A DNA stretch of 64,000 bases, from NCBI RefSeq assembly GCF_019279795.1, contig NC_056743.1, positions 1,779,067,549-1,779,131,548 on the forward strand, written 5' to 3'. Below the pieces are notes generated by a model. That model worked only from the letters and a program-made list of their open reading frames with translations. It was not told the DNA's origin and did no database searches. The DNA is from Protopterus annectens (Eukaryota; Chordata; Ceratodontiformes; Protopteridae). The position numbers and the translations under genes were made by a program. Shown here in pieces: positions 47,746-61,155 of the stretch. Each line of letters begins with the position of its first letter. Within the stretch, counting starts at the first letter, position 1.

Positions 47746-48641
47746 ACAAGAACATAGATACAGAAAAAATAAACATTAATTGGTGCAGAAGTAGAAACAG
47801 TGTTACAGATAGTAAATACAATAACATATACAGAATATATGCATAAAAGCAGGAATAATTTGTATAATTACAGTAATATATGCAGAAAATATACATTAAA
47901 GCAGAATTCAATGAATTCAATCAGAGAGGTATAAACAGAGATATAATAATCAGTATTATTGCACGAGTATCAACAAGTGAAGATAAAAATAAAAAATAAA
48001 TAAGGAGAAAGTATCATCAGTAACTAGTAGCAAAAGACATAGCAGTTTAGTAATCACATAAAATGAGTGAAGAAGTAGATGGCATTCAGTTAACAGCTGC
48101 AAGAACTCCCAAATAAAGCAGGAGAAAATGTGTTGGTCTTGATAAGGGAGGCCTTCAAGCTCATATCAAGACAGACAGAATAGGATATGAGAATTACCTA
48201 GGTCCACATGGATGGGCAGCAGAAATAAGGAAGGAGAGACCATTCTGTACTTTTTTTCTGGAAGATGACTGAAAGGTGTCCAACAACTGGTATGACAAAA
48301 GAGAATCACCTACAACAGTGCTCAACATACTATTAAAGTAGACTTCCTTCTAGTAAGGAAAGGGCTTTGGGAGTCAAGTTAGTGATACAAAATATATATA
48401 TTGAAATTGTTGGCTGTGGCATAAACCACTGATGACCACATGTAGCCATAGGCAATTGTCATAGAAGGCTTTAAGGTAAACAAGGACTAGACTGAAGACA
48501 GGAAGTTGACTGGCATGAAAGCCAGTGAGTTAAAGGAAGAAGTCACGGTTCTAGTATTTCAGGAAGAACAGGGACTAAGTAGAGTCAAAAAAGAATGAAA
48601 ACATTACAATCAGCATGTGTGAAGACAAAAGAAGTTTGCAG

Positions 48642-48854
48642 TCAGCTACGTAAGGAAATGAATATTAGAAAAGCTGGTGATGGAAAGCAGAAGTCCAATA
48701 AGTTATCAAAAAGGAGTATAGGAAAAAGTGAGAGATAGAAAAGACAGACACGGCAAAGAGGGGGTACTGTTTGACTAATAGGCAAACAGTATAGCTGCAA
48801 TGGCAAAAGACAATGTATCAGAAGAACTTTAAGGTCTCCTGGAAAGTGGCTCAT
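48642..48854 (+). other. Lys/Arg-rich linker region of the RTE-like element
   Basis: Plus-strand reading (VCSQLRKEMNIRKAGDGKQK...) is the basic linker between endonuclease and RT and not an independent gene. The minus-strand open frame over it is a shadow. Confidence 0.35.
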
Positions 48855-49723
48855 CAGATATTACAAAGAAGCTCTATCAGGTTAGAGTTGGCAGATGCCA
48901 TTCATAAGAGATGCCAGCAACAGTCTGCTCACAACTCTAGAGCACTCCAAGCTCAGATGGAAAGAGCTCTTTAAGAAGTTTCTGAATGAAGAAATCCATT
49001 AAGAAACCATGCTGCTATATAGATAGCACATCATGAAAGAAGAAGAAGTGCCCACCCTTGAAGAAATACAAAGTTCACTAAAAAAGATGAAATCAGGAAA
49101 AGTGGCAAGCTCAGATTAACAATGCATATATAATCAAGATGTTTTGGGCATTTGGCGGGAAATGGCTCCTGGGGATACTCATCACAGTATGGAGAGAGAG
49201 GCATACCCCAAATGACTGAAGAATATGCATGCTAGTACGTGTGTACAAGAATAAAGATAATATTCACAACTGTGGAACGTACTGAGGTATCAAATGTCTG
49301 TCAGACTACATTACAGTGTTGGGGGGGGGTGCCCAATAAACAGATTCACAGAGAAGTAGAATGTAAAATGGGAGATTAGAAATTCATATTCATATCAGGA
49401 TGCAGTACTACTGGCCTGATGTTTGCAGTGTGACAGATAGATGTGAAGAAGCTGGAGATGACAAATGAATCAAAATGAACATTGCTTGACACAAAAAAAG
49501 TGAATGAGAATGTCCCAATAAAGCTAATTTGGGAAGTTCTGTGATGGTTTGAAATCCAGAAACACTGGTAGAATTAGTGCAGGCTACATACAAGGCCCAA
49601 TGAAGAAAGTATAAGAAGTGTTTGGACTTACAGAAAGGTTCCCACTGGGTATACACCATGATTCAGGTATGAGCCAACTCCTGTTCATACTTGTAAAGGG
49701 CTCCATTAACAAACACATTAGAG

Positions 49724-49858
49724 GTGGCAGATCAATTCTTCTTCTTTCGACTTTTCCCGGTTAGGGGTTGCCACAGTGGATCACCTGTCCGCTCATGATT
49801 AGCAGTAGAGTTTTATAGTGTTGAGTTGCCAGCCTGGCACCCAATATTCCACTGAAGG

Positions 49859-49891
<33 letters not shown>

Positions 49892-50095
49892 CTAGGGCCA
49901 ATTTAGAGTGTCCAATCCACCTACAGCATGTCTTTGGCATGTGGGAGGAAACCGGAGCACCCAGAGGAAACCCACGCAACCTCAGGGAGGACATGCAGAC
50001 TCCGCACAGAAGACACCCCAGCCAAGGATCAAACCAGAGAACCTCTTGCTGTGAGGTGACAACACTATCCGCTGCACCAGAAGTGGCAGATCAAT
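49724..50095 (-). mobile_element. Complete tRNA-derived SINE (V-SINE-like) with 13-bp target duplication
   Basis: GTGGCAGATCAAT flanks 49737-50082 directly (49724-49736 and 50083-50095). On the minus strand: a tRNA-like head (ctggtgcagcggatagtgtt, gtcacctcacagcaagaggt, B box tctggtttgatcc), a conserved core (gcatgtcctcc, gcgtgggtttcctctgggtg, ctccggtttcctcccacatg), a (GT)n at 49859-49885, and a 3' tail ggcaacccctaacc, gaaaagtcgaaagaagaaga. The GGGTTTCCTC.GGGTGCTCCGG core is that of the V-SINE group known from fishes and lungfish. It lies between LLFILV and YGDD of the RTE-like RT, so it is younger than that element. Confidence 0.85.
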
Positions 50096-50334
50096 AAAGC
50101 CACTATATGGAGATGATGTAACGTTACAAGCAGACTCTGAGTAAGTAATTTCAGAACTGATAGAGGACAGTATCTGAAGGATACTGCCCACCACAGTCAC
50201 TGCCTACAAAATTGTTTGAACGCCTTCACCTAGAGTCTCCACTGCTGCTCATGACTCCATTCAGTTTTGAGTGAGTGCACTCTGTTTATATACCTCTCAG
50301 GTTCAGCCTTGAAGTAGAAAAAAATGTTTTTGGG

Positions 50335-50475
50335 AGAAATCCAAAACAAATATGCAAACATGGCACACACAGAGTGTGTGAGGTTAGGATGGAACCCTGT
50401 ATTTTCTGACTGAGAGGCAAAGACCTTAGCTCTTATGCCAATGGTGATATCTTTGGTGTTGATTCTGAATGTAAA
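50335..50475 (-). mobile_element. SINE fragment with tRNA-like head
   Basis: Minus strand: ttggcataagagctaaggtc, tttgcctctcagtcagaaaa, then a B box gggttccatcc, then caaacatggca-like core start. Same layout as the complete SINE. The 3' half is missing. Confidence 0.5.
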
Positions 50476-50814
50476 TAAATGTTTTGCATAATCTTTTATA
50501 ATGTACATTGACTGCTGTATTCCCATCCCTCACTGGAATTCGTCCATTTGGATTACACAAATACTTTGGTTAAAAAGTGTAACAAATAAACAGATAAATA
50601 TATTGATGCATATGTAACTAATCTGATACCCATGGTACATGATTGTAGATCTGGAGAACGTTACATGATTCATTAACCTTTGACATAACTGTCTGTGATA
50701 TAAATAAGAGCTATATGAGGCAAACTATTAAGAAAGTCAAACTTAAGACTTCATACGCAAGTACTAGGCTAGCTACCCTTGCAGACAATTTAAAGCCTAG
50801 CTAATTTCCTTTCA

Positions 50815-50885
50815 ATTGTGAGAACCAAACTCTGTACTTTGTGTGCATAAGGTAAACACCTTATTCATCATGCCAACTCCAGCCT
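50815..50885 (-). mobile_element. Worn SINE head
   Basis: Minus strand gttggcatgatgaataaggt, gtttaccttatgcac, agagtttggttctc resembles the tRNA-like head of the previous SINE. Short and diverged. Confidence 0.3.
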
Positions 50886-51019
50886 TCAACTTGGGAGTGT
50901 GAGAGTATGTCTACAAAATCTGCATTTAAAATCTTTATCTGCTAACAAAGACAGGTGTAAAACTGACAGACACCCCCCCCCCCCACACACACACATCACA
51001 TCAGCTGTAAAAATAAAAA

Positions 51020-51255
51020 TCAGTGCAACTACATGCAGTCATTAAACATGTAGTCCAAGGTGTTATCCAGTAACAAATACGCAGCAAAGTGCCATCATCA
51101 ATGTACCCACTCTGGCTGTGCCCCCAAAATGAGACAACACAAAGTCACGTCTGTAGGATGTGGTAGTGTAGTTGGCCATTATGAAAGAATGTGCCTGAAG
51201 AGAAAAAAGTCACAAACTCAAAACATTAATGTTCAGAGAGTGATGATTATGTAAA
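51020..51255 (+). mobile_element. Possible fossil LTR-retrotransposon (gag zinc-knuckle-like) fragment
   Basis: A short frame contains a worn CCHC-like stretch (VGCGSVVGHYERMCLKRKK), typical of Gypsy-type gag nucleocapsid regions. No terminal repeats, pol part or flanking duplication are recognised. Old and broken. The family is uncertain. Confidence 0.25.
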
Positions 51256-52790
51256 GAGTGAAATGCCTGGGAAAAGTGCTGAAATAATTTCTGAAAACAG
51301 TGTGAAAAGCAAAATCAGGAAGAGTGGTAGCAAAAAAATAATAAAGACAAATAAACAAATAAATAAAAAAAAATGTTAACTTATGGCCAAGAAAGATATC
51401 TGATTTGAAACACTACACATAAATAGCAAATCTTCTGTGTTTAAGCTTGATTCCTAAGCAGAGTATAACATATTATCTAAGGTTATGTTTTGAACTATCG
51501 TTGTCAAATGGAAGTTATCAAATCTTCGTGTTTACTTTTGCCCTATCCTGGACTTAAAATAAATCTTAGGTCAAAGCTACTCAAATTGAATCTATAAAAC
51601 TAGATTATATGGACAGCTTTTAAAGCAACAGCACTGTAATCTCAGTCAACTCAATTCAGTATACCTGAAAATACGTATTTGTGTCTATGGGCATGAATTC
51701 AATAAACAAATTCACACTACACAGATGGACAGTGGTCATAAAAATGTAAACTGTACTCAATGCAAACAAAGCACAATGTATAGTGTAAAAACTGAGTTAA
51801 ACAGTACAATGAAAAATATGCAGATTGCAGAAATATTTGCAGAGAAAGATAATATATTTTACACATTCACAGAGACACTTAGAACAATTAAGCAGATAGC
51901 CATGAGAAACTGCATTACTAAGTCAAAAGCATTGCAAAAATCTCTGGGATTAGACAGAACCCTGCTGAAATGAATAAAACAGAATTCTAAAATTTCTCTG
52001 TAGAAAATGTGTGCAGAAAATCATCTGTTTTATCATCATCATTACAAATGCAGATGCAGAATATGTGATATATTGAAATAAAGGGATGGATTCCAAAAAC
52101 CCAGTGTGGGACTGCAGAACTATGCACTCCAACCCACATCTTGCAGTGCTGAACTATGTTTTGTGCCACACCTCCAGAATGACATCATTCCAAGGAGGCA
52201 GGCATCACTCATTTCAATACCTAAGCATGCCAAGGCATCGGACTGAGTATGCACTTACTATGCCCCTGCAAGGTAATTAGGTTCACTTGCAATTTATATT
52301 TTGTGAATCTCAATACTTAACATAAGTGTAATGTTAAAACTACCCAAGGACACTGCAGGACCACTGAGTCTGGCCAAAATTATTGGGTGCAGCTGCTCTA
52401 TCTATATGTCAGACCTAGAGGGGGAACCATGGATTTTTATGTACTACAGGTATTATTCCCTTTCATTGTAATTGTTGCCATAGGTCTGTCTGAAAGCTGA
52501 CTCGTAACTGAACTTTACCAGGGCTACATATGTTATCCCTGTTCCTCTACTGCAAATAAAGAGAATAGGACAAATTATTCTGTTTCTGTTAAGACTTTTA
52601 GTATCCTCCCAAACATGTTATCTATGATGGGAATTGTTTCAGTAGTCGTAATGCAATAAAGCTTGGGGATATTCCAAGACATGACCTTTGTAATATCATA
52701 TGCTCTGACTGGCTGCCAGAAGAATTTTTTTTTTAATGGTAGAGATTTTAACCTGCTTCTAGGAATTATATTTTTGAATTCCTATTTTTG
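51256..52790. other. No gene recognised
   Basis: AT-rich. A frame of 82 codons at 51725-51973 shows no motif I know. Confidence 0.35.
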
Positions 52791-52860
52791 ATTGGCCAGT
52801 GGTCTTGCTGTTTTGCCTACATCAATGCCTCCTGCAGTCTGAGCTGAAATGACATGCTTG

Positions 52861-52919
<59 letters not shown>

Positions 52920-52928
52920 GTATGTGTG

Positions 52929-52999
<71 letters not shown>
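52861..52999. repeat. (GT)n microsatellite bordering copy B
   Basis: Long GT run with a gcgtgtatgtgtgagagtg interruption. Homology with copy A begins just to its right. Confidence 0.98.
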
Positions 53000-53002
<3 letters not shown>

Positions 53003-53957
53003 ATTGTGTATGTTTATGCATGTTTCTGTGTGTGGAGACTGTCATACCTCTAAAATCCCCTAGACTAATGAACAAATCCTGAAATATTCGGAAGGGACTC
53101 TAGACACCAAGGAAAGATCTGCATTATTCTAAATTCAATTAAGCAATTTAAACAACAACAGTTTTTGTGAGATAAAAGGCATATGGGCTAAGGGAACACT
53201 AGCACCAGAGATAGTCTTTAAATATAAATATTACCCTAACATCACATAAAGAATTAATAGAACAACAGTTTTGCAACACAAAAGTTGTATGGGAACAGTG
53301 GAAACTAGACACGAAGGATACTATTTAAATATTACCATAACCCCACATAAAAACTTAGGAAGCAACAGCTCTGCAGCATGAAAGAGGTATACATAGGGAA
53401 GTGGGGGACAGTAGACACCAGAAATGTTAAATATCCCCCTAAGTCACTTAAAAAAAGCTTCAAATCCTGTACCTTGGCTTACAAAGTAGCTCATTAACAC
53501 TTTAGTATTCTGCACTACCATTTCATAGCAGGGATACTTGTTTAATATCACCTTTAGTCACTTAAAGTGGTAACAGAACAGCAGGGGAAAACCAGTCGAA
53601 CCAGGTACTCTTGGCACTCAGAACAACTAAATAAGAGAGGTTTAGTCCTCAGCACTAAAATTAGATAACAGAGAGACAATTTAAATCTTTCCTTAAGTCT
53701 CTTAAAAAGTTACAAATTAAAAACGGAAAAACAGCCAGTCACTACTGCTTAATATATTTCTGAACTATAAGAAGTATGAATGTCTTAATATGTGGTATTA
53801 TTGCCTGACTGTAATGGCCCATGAATTTTGAAGAACAGAGAAGGGGTAAAATCAGCAACAGTTGTAAAGGATAGTGGTGTGCCCATTGAGTGGCTAACAT
53901 ACCTTTAAAAGCCCATATTGAAGACTTTTGGTCAAAGCCAGGAGTTACACTAGTATA

Positions 53958-54090
<133 letters not shown>

Positions 54091-54997
54091 TTGAATCTGT
54101 TCATTTTTGTAGGAGACTAAACAGGGGGGGGGGGGTCCTGCTCCAACTTGATGCATGGGCTACCAGTGGTGATTGCCACAGGAAGGTGTTATCACTAGTG
54201 GTAACTCTGTGCAGTTCAGAGACATGCTGAATAGATGATAAAGATGGTTTTGCAGCTAGAGTTTTTGAATCACATTTTCAGTGACCATATAAACATTCCC
54301 TTTTAGCCACAGCTGTTAGCACCCCAAGTGAGATTTAGAAAAAAAAATGCAGAAAAGTAATAAAGAAAAAGCAAAAGGGACAGCAAGTGTTTCAACTAAG
54401 CGTTCGTTGGAATATGAATGGTACACTTTTTTGCAATGTTATGTAACAGATAATAAAAATAGCTGTCATGCTGAACATGACTTCATTTCCTTTAGACTCA
54501 AGTGACACTTTCAAATGTTTCTACAGGATTATCCTAGTGACACATTCTACAGTCCCAAGCACTTTTAGGTACTCTGAAATAAATAACATTTATACTAATG
54601 GACCCAGAGTATGGAGCAGTCATACTGCTAACAAACTGCACAGTACAAACCCACAAAGCTGAGAAGCAAGGCAACAGAATAAACTAATCATCCAGACAGA
54701 TACACTTAAATAAAATAATAAAAGTAAAGCATGAGTTTACTGAAATGAATCTTTGATAAGGCTCCTAGAAGTTCCCTAACATTCTTGAGGTATTTGAAAA
54801 CATCTTACATGCATCACGATATCTACCACATATTTTTAACTTGTTTGTTAGAAAACCAAGCAGCTTCACACTGTGACAGGCAGTACTACATTTATAAAAT
54901 GTATGGCCATGAAGCTCTTCAAAAGGAAAGAAAGTAAATGGAATTAAGTCTTGCATGGCTCCCACCAACATCTCCTGTGTCCATAAAGTAAGCCAAC

Positions 54998-55085
54998 AAT
55001 TTATTTATTGATTTTTTTTTATTTATCCTTTGTTGACCAGGTTAGTCCCATTAGGCTAGTAGCCTCTTTTTCAGAGGTGGCATTC
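54998..55085 (-). mobile_element. L2-type LINE 3' tail in copy B
   Basis: Same sequence and same position within the unit as 33795-33885. Confidence 0.7.
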
Positions 55086-56590
55086 CACATGGAAATAATA
55101 TTTACCAAAGAAAGTGATTAGATTATTGTAAGAGAGATTACAAAAACATGTTATAATTCTTAAATTTAACTCATGGCTACTGTATTTACATTATTAGTTT
55201 ACAAGTTTAATCACACAGTAATGCATGTGGGTATTAGTAAGGATAACTGTAACTTACTAAGTATAGCCCTTCCAGAAATAGTTGTTTATAAAGAGAGTAA
55301 TTACCGCTCAAAAACTAGATGTCTGGCCAGTATAATCAAAAGTCAACTGTGTGCAACACATAGACAAATTGGATGCTTTGGCCCATTTTCTGAACAGCCA
55401 ATATGCTAAGCACAAGCTTATTGATTTTAAGTTAGTGACAATAAATTGATAAGTCAAGACAACATCTCAAATTATCAGCTATTTATTATACAACTTATAC
55501 ATATGGAAAGTAACTAGCTGATGTAGTGCCAGTTCATATATGTAAGAAGTGTGACTTAGTTAATAATTATAGACATGTTAAACTAGCATCACCTTTTATG
55601 AAATGTTTGTAAACGTTTTTGTTGTCTCAATGAGAATAACACAGGATTCAGTATAAATATTACCCAACATGGATTTACAGAAATATTACCCATTTACTAG
55701 TATGGCAGATTTCTTTGAGTTTATCATTAAAGATGTTAGTGCAGGAATATGACTTACTAAAAGTTTATTTAGCTTTGTGTAAAGCTGTCAACAGTGTTTG
55801 AAATAATATTACAAAAGCATAACGAAGCTTAAAGTAGATCCATAAACTATTGAATATACGGCTGCAGGTTAGTACATAACAAAGAATTAAGTTGTTGGCG
55901 CTTTTCTAACTAGTTACTTGTAAAATCTGGGGTACCTCAAGAATCTGTACTGGGTCTCATTATGTGTTTTCTGTACTGCCTGCCTCTAGTAATTACTGGA
56001 TATTAAAATATGCTGCTGATATTAAAGCAGGTACCTTCATCAAAATGGAGGAAGATGATGCATCATTCCATGCCCTTCTGGCTTCCTTGATTGACTGATT
56101 GCAGGAGAATGATTTAAATTTAAGTAAAGTGTAAAGGTCTTGTCCAGCTGTATCTAGCTTTGCCATTATTAGTAGTAGACCTATTGTGAATACAGTACAT
56201 ACTTATAAGGATTTGGGGATTACAATGGGTAGAAACATGAGTTTTAAGGAGAATATTTCTATGATTAAATCAAAGGCTCAAAATACTGTCACCCTCATCA
56301 CTAGGACCATAGCAACAAAATCTCCTAATCTGTTAATAAAGCTGTATACAGTATGTTGGGTGAATTATTAAAAACAACTCTATATTTGTTCCTACCCTAA
56401 ATGTGATGCTATATCTATGAAATATATACAAAGAAAGCTTACTCAATGGATTCCAGTTTGTTGAAGCAAGAATTATTTTGACCATCTTCAGTTTTTAGGA
56501 TTATACCTTATCAGTTTTGCTTGAAAAGAGTCTACTTATTAAACTTTGGAACAAAGTCCTGATATCCTTATAAATTATATAGATGCATAA

Positions 56591-56966
56591 AAACATCCAG
56601 GCTGCTTTAAGCCTTTAATGGTATCAGCTTCCAAATCCTTGCTAAAGGCAGCTTTTGATCCCAGTGCTTTAATTTAAACACATAAAAAAGACTTTGTTGA
56701 TCTCTACGGTGTCTGTCACCGTAATGGATGCAGTCCAAAGCAGACAACAGTAGTGACAGTATCTTTTATTATACAGATGGGCCTCAACTAAATGGGCACA
56801 ACCACCAGACTTAAGTGGCTGCATGTTTCTGACATGAGGGCGACATCCTGTTTTTTTAAGGCTGGCAAAACAAGAACAGAGAATGTAAGGAGTTCTGCTG
56901 TGCTATTAATGTGAATACCTGTCTGACATAAGAAAGGAATGGCTAAATTTGGGACATGTCACTACA
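56591..56966. other. Likely 3' UTR of the copy B LINE, then unassigned DNA
   Basis: The sequence aactaaatgggcacaaccac resembles a LINE 3' UTR, but no tail or family end could be fixed. In copy A this part is replaced by an L1-like element. Confidence 0.3.
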
Positions 56967-57207
56967 TACCCATACAAATATCAGAAAAAACCAAAACAGT
57001 CAGTTAGCAACACAGAAAAAACCTTTTAATCCACAGAGTTAAAATCCACAAGTAACAGTTAAGTTCTTATTTGTGGATTTTATCTCTGTGGATTAAAAGT
57101 TTTTTGCTGTGCTGCTAACTGACTGACTTGGTTTCTTCAGTTATTTGCTGAATTTTACCTGGCTGAGCACTGTGTGGATTTCATTTTTTAGTTACCCATA
57201 CAAATAT
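56967..57207 (-). mobile_element. Target-duplication-flanked hairpin insertion
   Basis: TACCCATACAAATAT flanks the insert (56967-56981 and 57193-57207). The 211-bp insert 56982-57192 is mostly one hairpin: 56982-57052 pairs with about 57069-57140 (ttaatccacagagttaaaat against attttatctctgtggattaa), with one arm beginning exactly at the insertion edge. A 52-bp single-stranded tail (ttatttgctgaattttacct...) follows. A 15-bp duplication implies target-primed retrotransposition. A Penelope-type 3' piece with an inverted copy is the best guess. Confidence 0.75.
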
Positions 57208-58399
57208 TTTAATAAATAAATAAAACTAAGGTACACAGGCAACTGCTTTCAGGATTTGACTCGTTTATTACAGTTGTATATCTGACCTAGTGTGGAGTAC
57301 GAGTTATTCATGATAGAACCTATTCAAAATGTTGTGATTTTCATTTCTTTAACTTTTACAGAAAGAAGAACATATGTAAAGGAAACAACCAGACTACTGA
57401 TATGTTTTCTTTTATCTGTTCTACACTTTTAACTGCACACAGTTATAATCCCTGAAATGCACATGATCTGCTGTAAATCACAGTAAAGGAATACTTTTCA
57501 GACTAATGTCTTCAACGTGTAGTACAGTCACAGTTATCACACACATCCCATACCATGTCAAGTGGTATAGACTGAAAAAGAAAAAGTAACATTGGTATAC
57601 CTTACCTTCCCAGTGCATCCAAAATGGTGTGGCAGTCAATCATAGGAAACATGCACTTTTTAAAACCATGCTTCTGTCCCCATAGATTTCTTGTTATTGA
57701 TGAGGATTTAAATTACAGCACACAAACAGTTCCACATGGGAGTAAGAACTCTGAAGGGAAGATATAGCAAGTAAATCTGTTCTCTAATAATGATTCGAAT
57801 TACTGAGGGAATTATCCCTTATTGAGTTTTTGAAAGTTGCTGCTAATACTTGCTCATTAATCTATCTGATAAAAGTGACATATTGAGTGGAAATCAAAAG
57901 TGTTTTTATTTAATGTCATCATTGGGTAACTAGATATTTGCAGATCTATTGATGCTAGCTGTCTCCAACTTTCTTTGATTCGTTCCATTCACATTACTAG
58001 AGTTATGCTTTGACATGGCCCTGAAAGTTATGTCCAAGGAGTACATTGTTGTTTTGAAATGCAGACTTCTGAAACTTGCTTAATTTTAGATTAAGTAGTA
58101 AACCTGAAACTGAATGCAAAAGTTCAACAAATTAGGTTTACACAAAGATCACTGCAAGTTAAACTGTTGTGTACCATATTGATGGTCCTTTACAGCAGTT
58201 AAGTCATGGAAACTAAAAGTATATTATCTCATACAGAGCTCGCTACCGTACATGTGGCAGAATGGGTGGATTGCACATTTAGAACTTTTTTCTAGTTTCA
58301 GTGACTTTACTCTTGTGTGCATTCATGCGTCTGTTAATCTGTGTGTGTGTGCATGTGTGTGTAAGTGTATAGAAATAACTTCTATTGATTTTGATCAGC
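57208..58399. other. No gene recognised
   Basis: AT-rich DNA with no assignable repeat. Confidence 0.4.
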
Positions 58400-60410
58400 A
58401 AAGCATTATATATGGTCATTATATTGAAAACCATCCCCAGCTCTTCAATTTTAGTCCAGTACCTACCTCACTTGTAAGGAAGCTGCTTCTTAATCTTAAA
58501 ACTACTTCTTTTGCAGTAGACCAACTACTATCAGACTACCTAAAATGTCTGCAGAAGTCATAGTCTTCCCTGTGACCATACTAATTAAGTACATATCAGA
58601 AAGGTATGTCCCATCACTGCTGAAAGAATCCTGCAATCATACCACTACACAAAGGCGGCACATCTACAGAGTTTAATAACTACAGACCAATAGTGATTCT
58701 CTCACCCTCTCCAAAATAATAGAGGAAATGCATCCATATGCAGCTGATGGAATACCTAACCTCAAATAACCCACTCTCAGAAACACAACATGGCTTTAGG
58801 CCCCAGGACAGCACCACTACTGCTCTACTACATTTTACCAGTATAATAAACTAGCAAAGAAACAATGGTCTGCTTGTATTCTCTATGTTCTTAGACTTGT
58901 CAAAATCATCTGATATTGCCTCGCACCAGCAACTGCTCATTCGACTATCTGCAATAGGACTTTCACAATACTCCTTGTTGTGGTTCCTTAGTTACCTCTC
59001 TGGAAAGTAACAAGTCATTACTCGTCCTTTGACCAGTTACTACAGGTGTCCCTCAGGGCTCTGTCTTAGGTCTTCTCCTATTTAATATATTTATCTATGA
59101 CCTTCACACCTCCACTCATAAGCTAGTTTAGTTCAATATGTAGATGACTAAACATTAATAAGTGCAGCCTCAACAATCAATAAGCTATAAAACCATGCCC
59201 AAAAATCTTTCTCTGCTGTAGAAACCTGGCTCAAAGAATGAAACCTCTTACTCAACCCCAAGAAAACTAAGTTAATGCTTTCCACCTCAAAATTTTCCAA
59301 CATCTGAAACAATATATTACCATAAAGTCAGCAAATGATGCTGTCACTGAAACTGTAAATCACAGTAAACTTCTAGGCATTATAATTGATGACAATCTCA
59401 AATATGACCAGCATATACTGCATAGTATTAAATCTACATACCTGAAGTTAGGCTCCCTTTATAAAATCAATGGATTCCTTACAGATATTGCAAGAAAAAC
59501 TCTAGCCACCAGCTTCTTACTTTCAACTCTCTTATACACCATTCTTATCCTAACAAACATAAACAATACTCAAAGAAAGAAACTTGCCTCCTGCTACAAT
59601 AAAATAGATAAATGTGCCACCTGTCTCCCTCATAGGACCCATCATTTTCTTAGCTAAAAGCAATTAAACTGTCTTGAACTGTACAACTCTCTAACATATT
59701 CACAACTGACTATAGCACACTAACTCATTCATCATCCAGAAAAATGCCTTGCATTACATAACTTATTACTACCCTACTGTCCGGCAAGGGACCTCCATGC
59801 TAGTAACACATTTTTACTACTTACAAATAAATCAAATAATGTTGCAGGAGACTCGCTCTAATTCCAATGTGTTGCTAAACTTTGGAATAGTATCCCCATG
59901 CAAATAAAACTCTCCAACAAACTCAGTAGTTCTAAACCACTACTTAAACAACATCTTAACCAATCCTGGTCCTGTATATACTCATCAGAAGATTAAAATC
60001 TTTTTCACTGTACAATGCTATTCAAATACTCTCCTTAAACATAATGTTCTCAACCTCTTACTGAAATGACAAAACAATTTTTATACATAACTGCTGCCTG
60101 TACAATCCAATAACTTGCACGTGTGCTTTCTCTTTAATAACTTCCCCTCGGTAAAATCTTAGGATGTATATGTATAAATGTAATTACTATTCATGTATAA
60201 ATGTAAATAGAAATGAAACTACTGTTTGTGTATAACTGTATATAGAAATGTAACTACTCTGTTTGACTGGAACTTAGTATAATGCAATGTAAGCAAACAG
60301 AGCTTTTTTCCCCAGGCCTCCGCTGAAAATGAATATTACCCAGTTGACCTTTCCTGGTAAACAAAGACAAATAAATGAATAAATACATAAATAAACAAAT
60401 AAATGGTTCT
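58400..60410 (+). mobile_element. L2-clade LINE, ORF2 3' part and 3' UTR, decayed
   Basis: Pieces in L2 order: PVPTSLVRKLLLNLKTTS (58460), FNNYRPIVILSPS (58670), LSETQHGFRPQDSTTTALLH (58777 on), FLDLSKSSDIASHQQLL and LSAIGLSQYSLLWFLSYLSG (58890-59010), TGVPQGSVLGLLLFNIFIYD (59045 on), a worn catalytic region near 59140, then LLGIIIDDNLKYDQHI (59370) and KLWNSIPMQIKLSNKL (59880-59930). It ends cctggtaaacaaagacaaat and a TAAA/TGAA-type tail at 60355-60405, the normal L2 ending. Several stops and shifts separate the pieces. The 5' part is missing. Confidence 0.85.
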
Positions 60411-61155
60411 TCATATCTATACCTTTCTATATTTATCTGTATCTATATCTATAAATTTAAAGAATAATGCTTGCCCTAAAATGGGGCAGACAAGGAATCA
60501 CTGTAAAATAAATAAATCTTATGATGTTTAGGTATTGTTGGCTAACAATTGCTACTAAACATCCAACTTTATGATGCACGGGGTAAAGCTCTAACTGTGA
60601 CCAAAGTGATTCAGGTTTGAGTAGTGATCCTGTGACTTGAGTAATCATCTGGGATGATATGGTTTATGATGAATTTTTACAAGCTCACCTATCTTGATGA
60701 AAATCTTGGAGATTCCAGTCAGACAACCAATCAGAGACTGACAACTGTTGTCCAAAGGCTCATATATGATATTACACATATAGGGTATTTGGTAGAACAG
60801 TCAGTAGTGAATAACAAAAAGTCCATTGTACATGTCAGGATAGTGTCAAATCAGGACATGCTGATTTCTCAGCCTACTGGTTGCTTACACACAGATTTTA
60901 CTTTTTTGGAACCATGGCCCAGGAAGGGCGCATAGGTAATTCCTGTTTAAGTAAGACCAGAAGACCTTTGAGGGGACCTGAGAGCATAGCTGATGGCAGA
61001 TAGCTACAACAGTAACAGCAAAATGTAATCTACCAAACTGGATAATGTCTCTGCTATATTCTTCTCTTCTCTACTATTTCATCAAGGTCATTACTTTCTG
61101 GTCCATTCCTCCCTTTATTCCTCTCCATTACTCAGTCCTTACTTGCTAGCATAGT
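60411..61155. other. No gene recognised
   Basis: A 93-codon frame at 60654-60935 has no recognisable motif and no neighbouring exon signals that convince. Left uncalled. Confidence 0.35.

Larger units (their letters stand above)
47290..50215 (+). mobile_element. RTE-like LINE, decayed, split by two insertions
   Basis: Endonuclease pieces at 47310-47640: TLNIGSL, RRRLDILCILETS, KVYHVGWRT, VVRDSLLKIVIDVI and RSSGRLMAVRLQC, which is the order in RTE-type apurinic endonucleases. At about 48140-48330: TDRIGYENYLGPHGWAA and KRESPTT. The RT domain follows: PTLEEIQSSLKKMKSGK (about 49050), a YRGIK word, PLLFILV-like LLFILV (about 49690), and PLYGDDVTLQADSE at about 50100 with the catalytic YGDD intact. 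Stops and shifts are many. An L2 tail interrupts it at about 47655-48060 and a SINE at 49737-50082. Confidence 0.65.

Noticed and set aside
48642-48854. Hydrophobic minus-strand frame resembling a membrane protein
   Set aside because: It is the antisense of the Lys/Arg-rich RTE linker, which gives Leu/Phe-rich shadows.
51725-51973. 82-codon frame that might be a small protein
   Set aside because: No motif, and it lies in repeat-rich AT DNA next to a probable fossil gag fragment.
60654-60935. 93-codon open frame
   Set aside because: No recognisable domain, no splice partner, and length within chance for this region.
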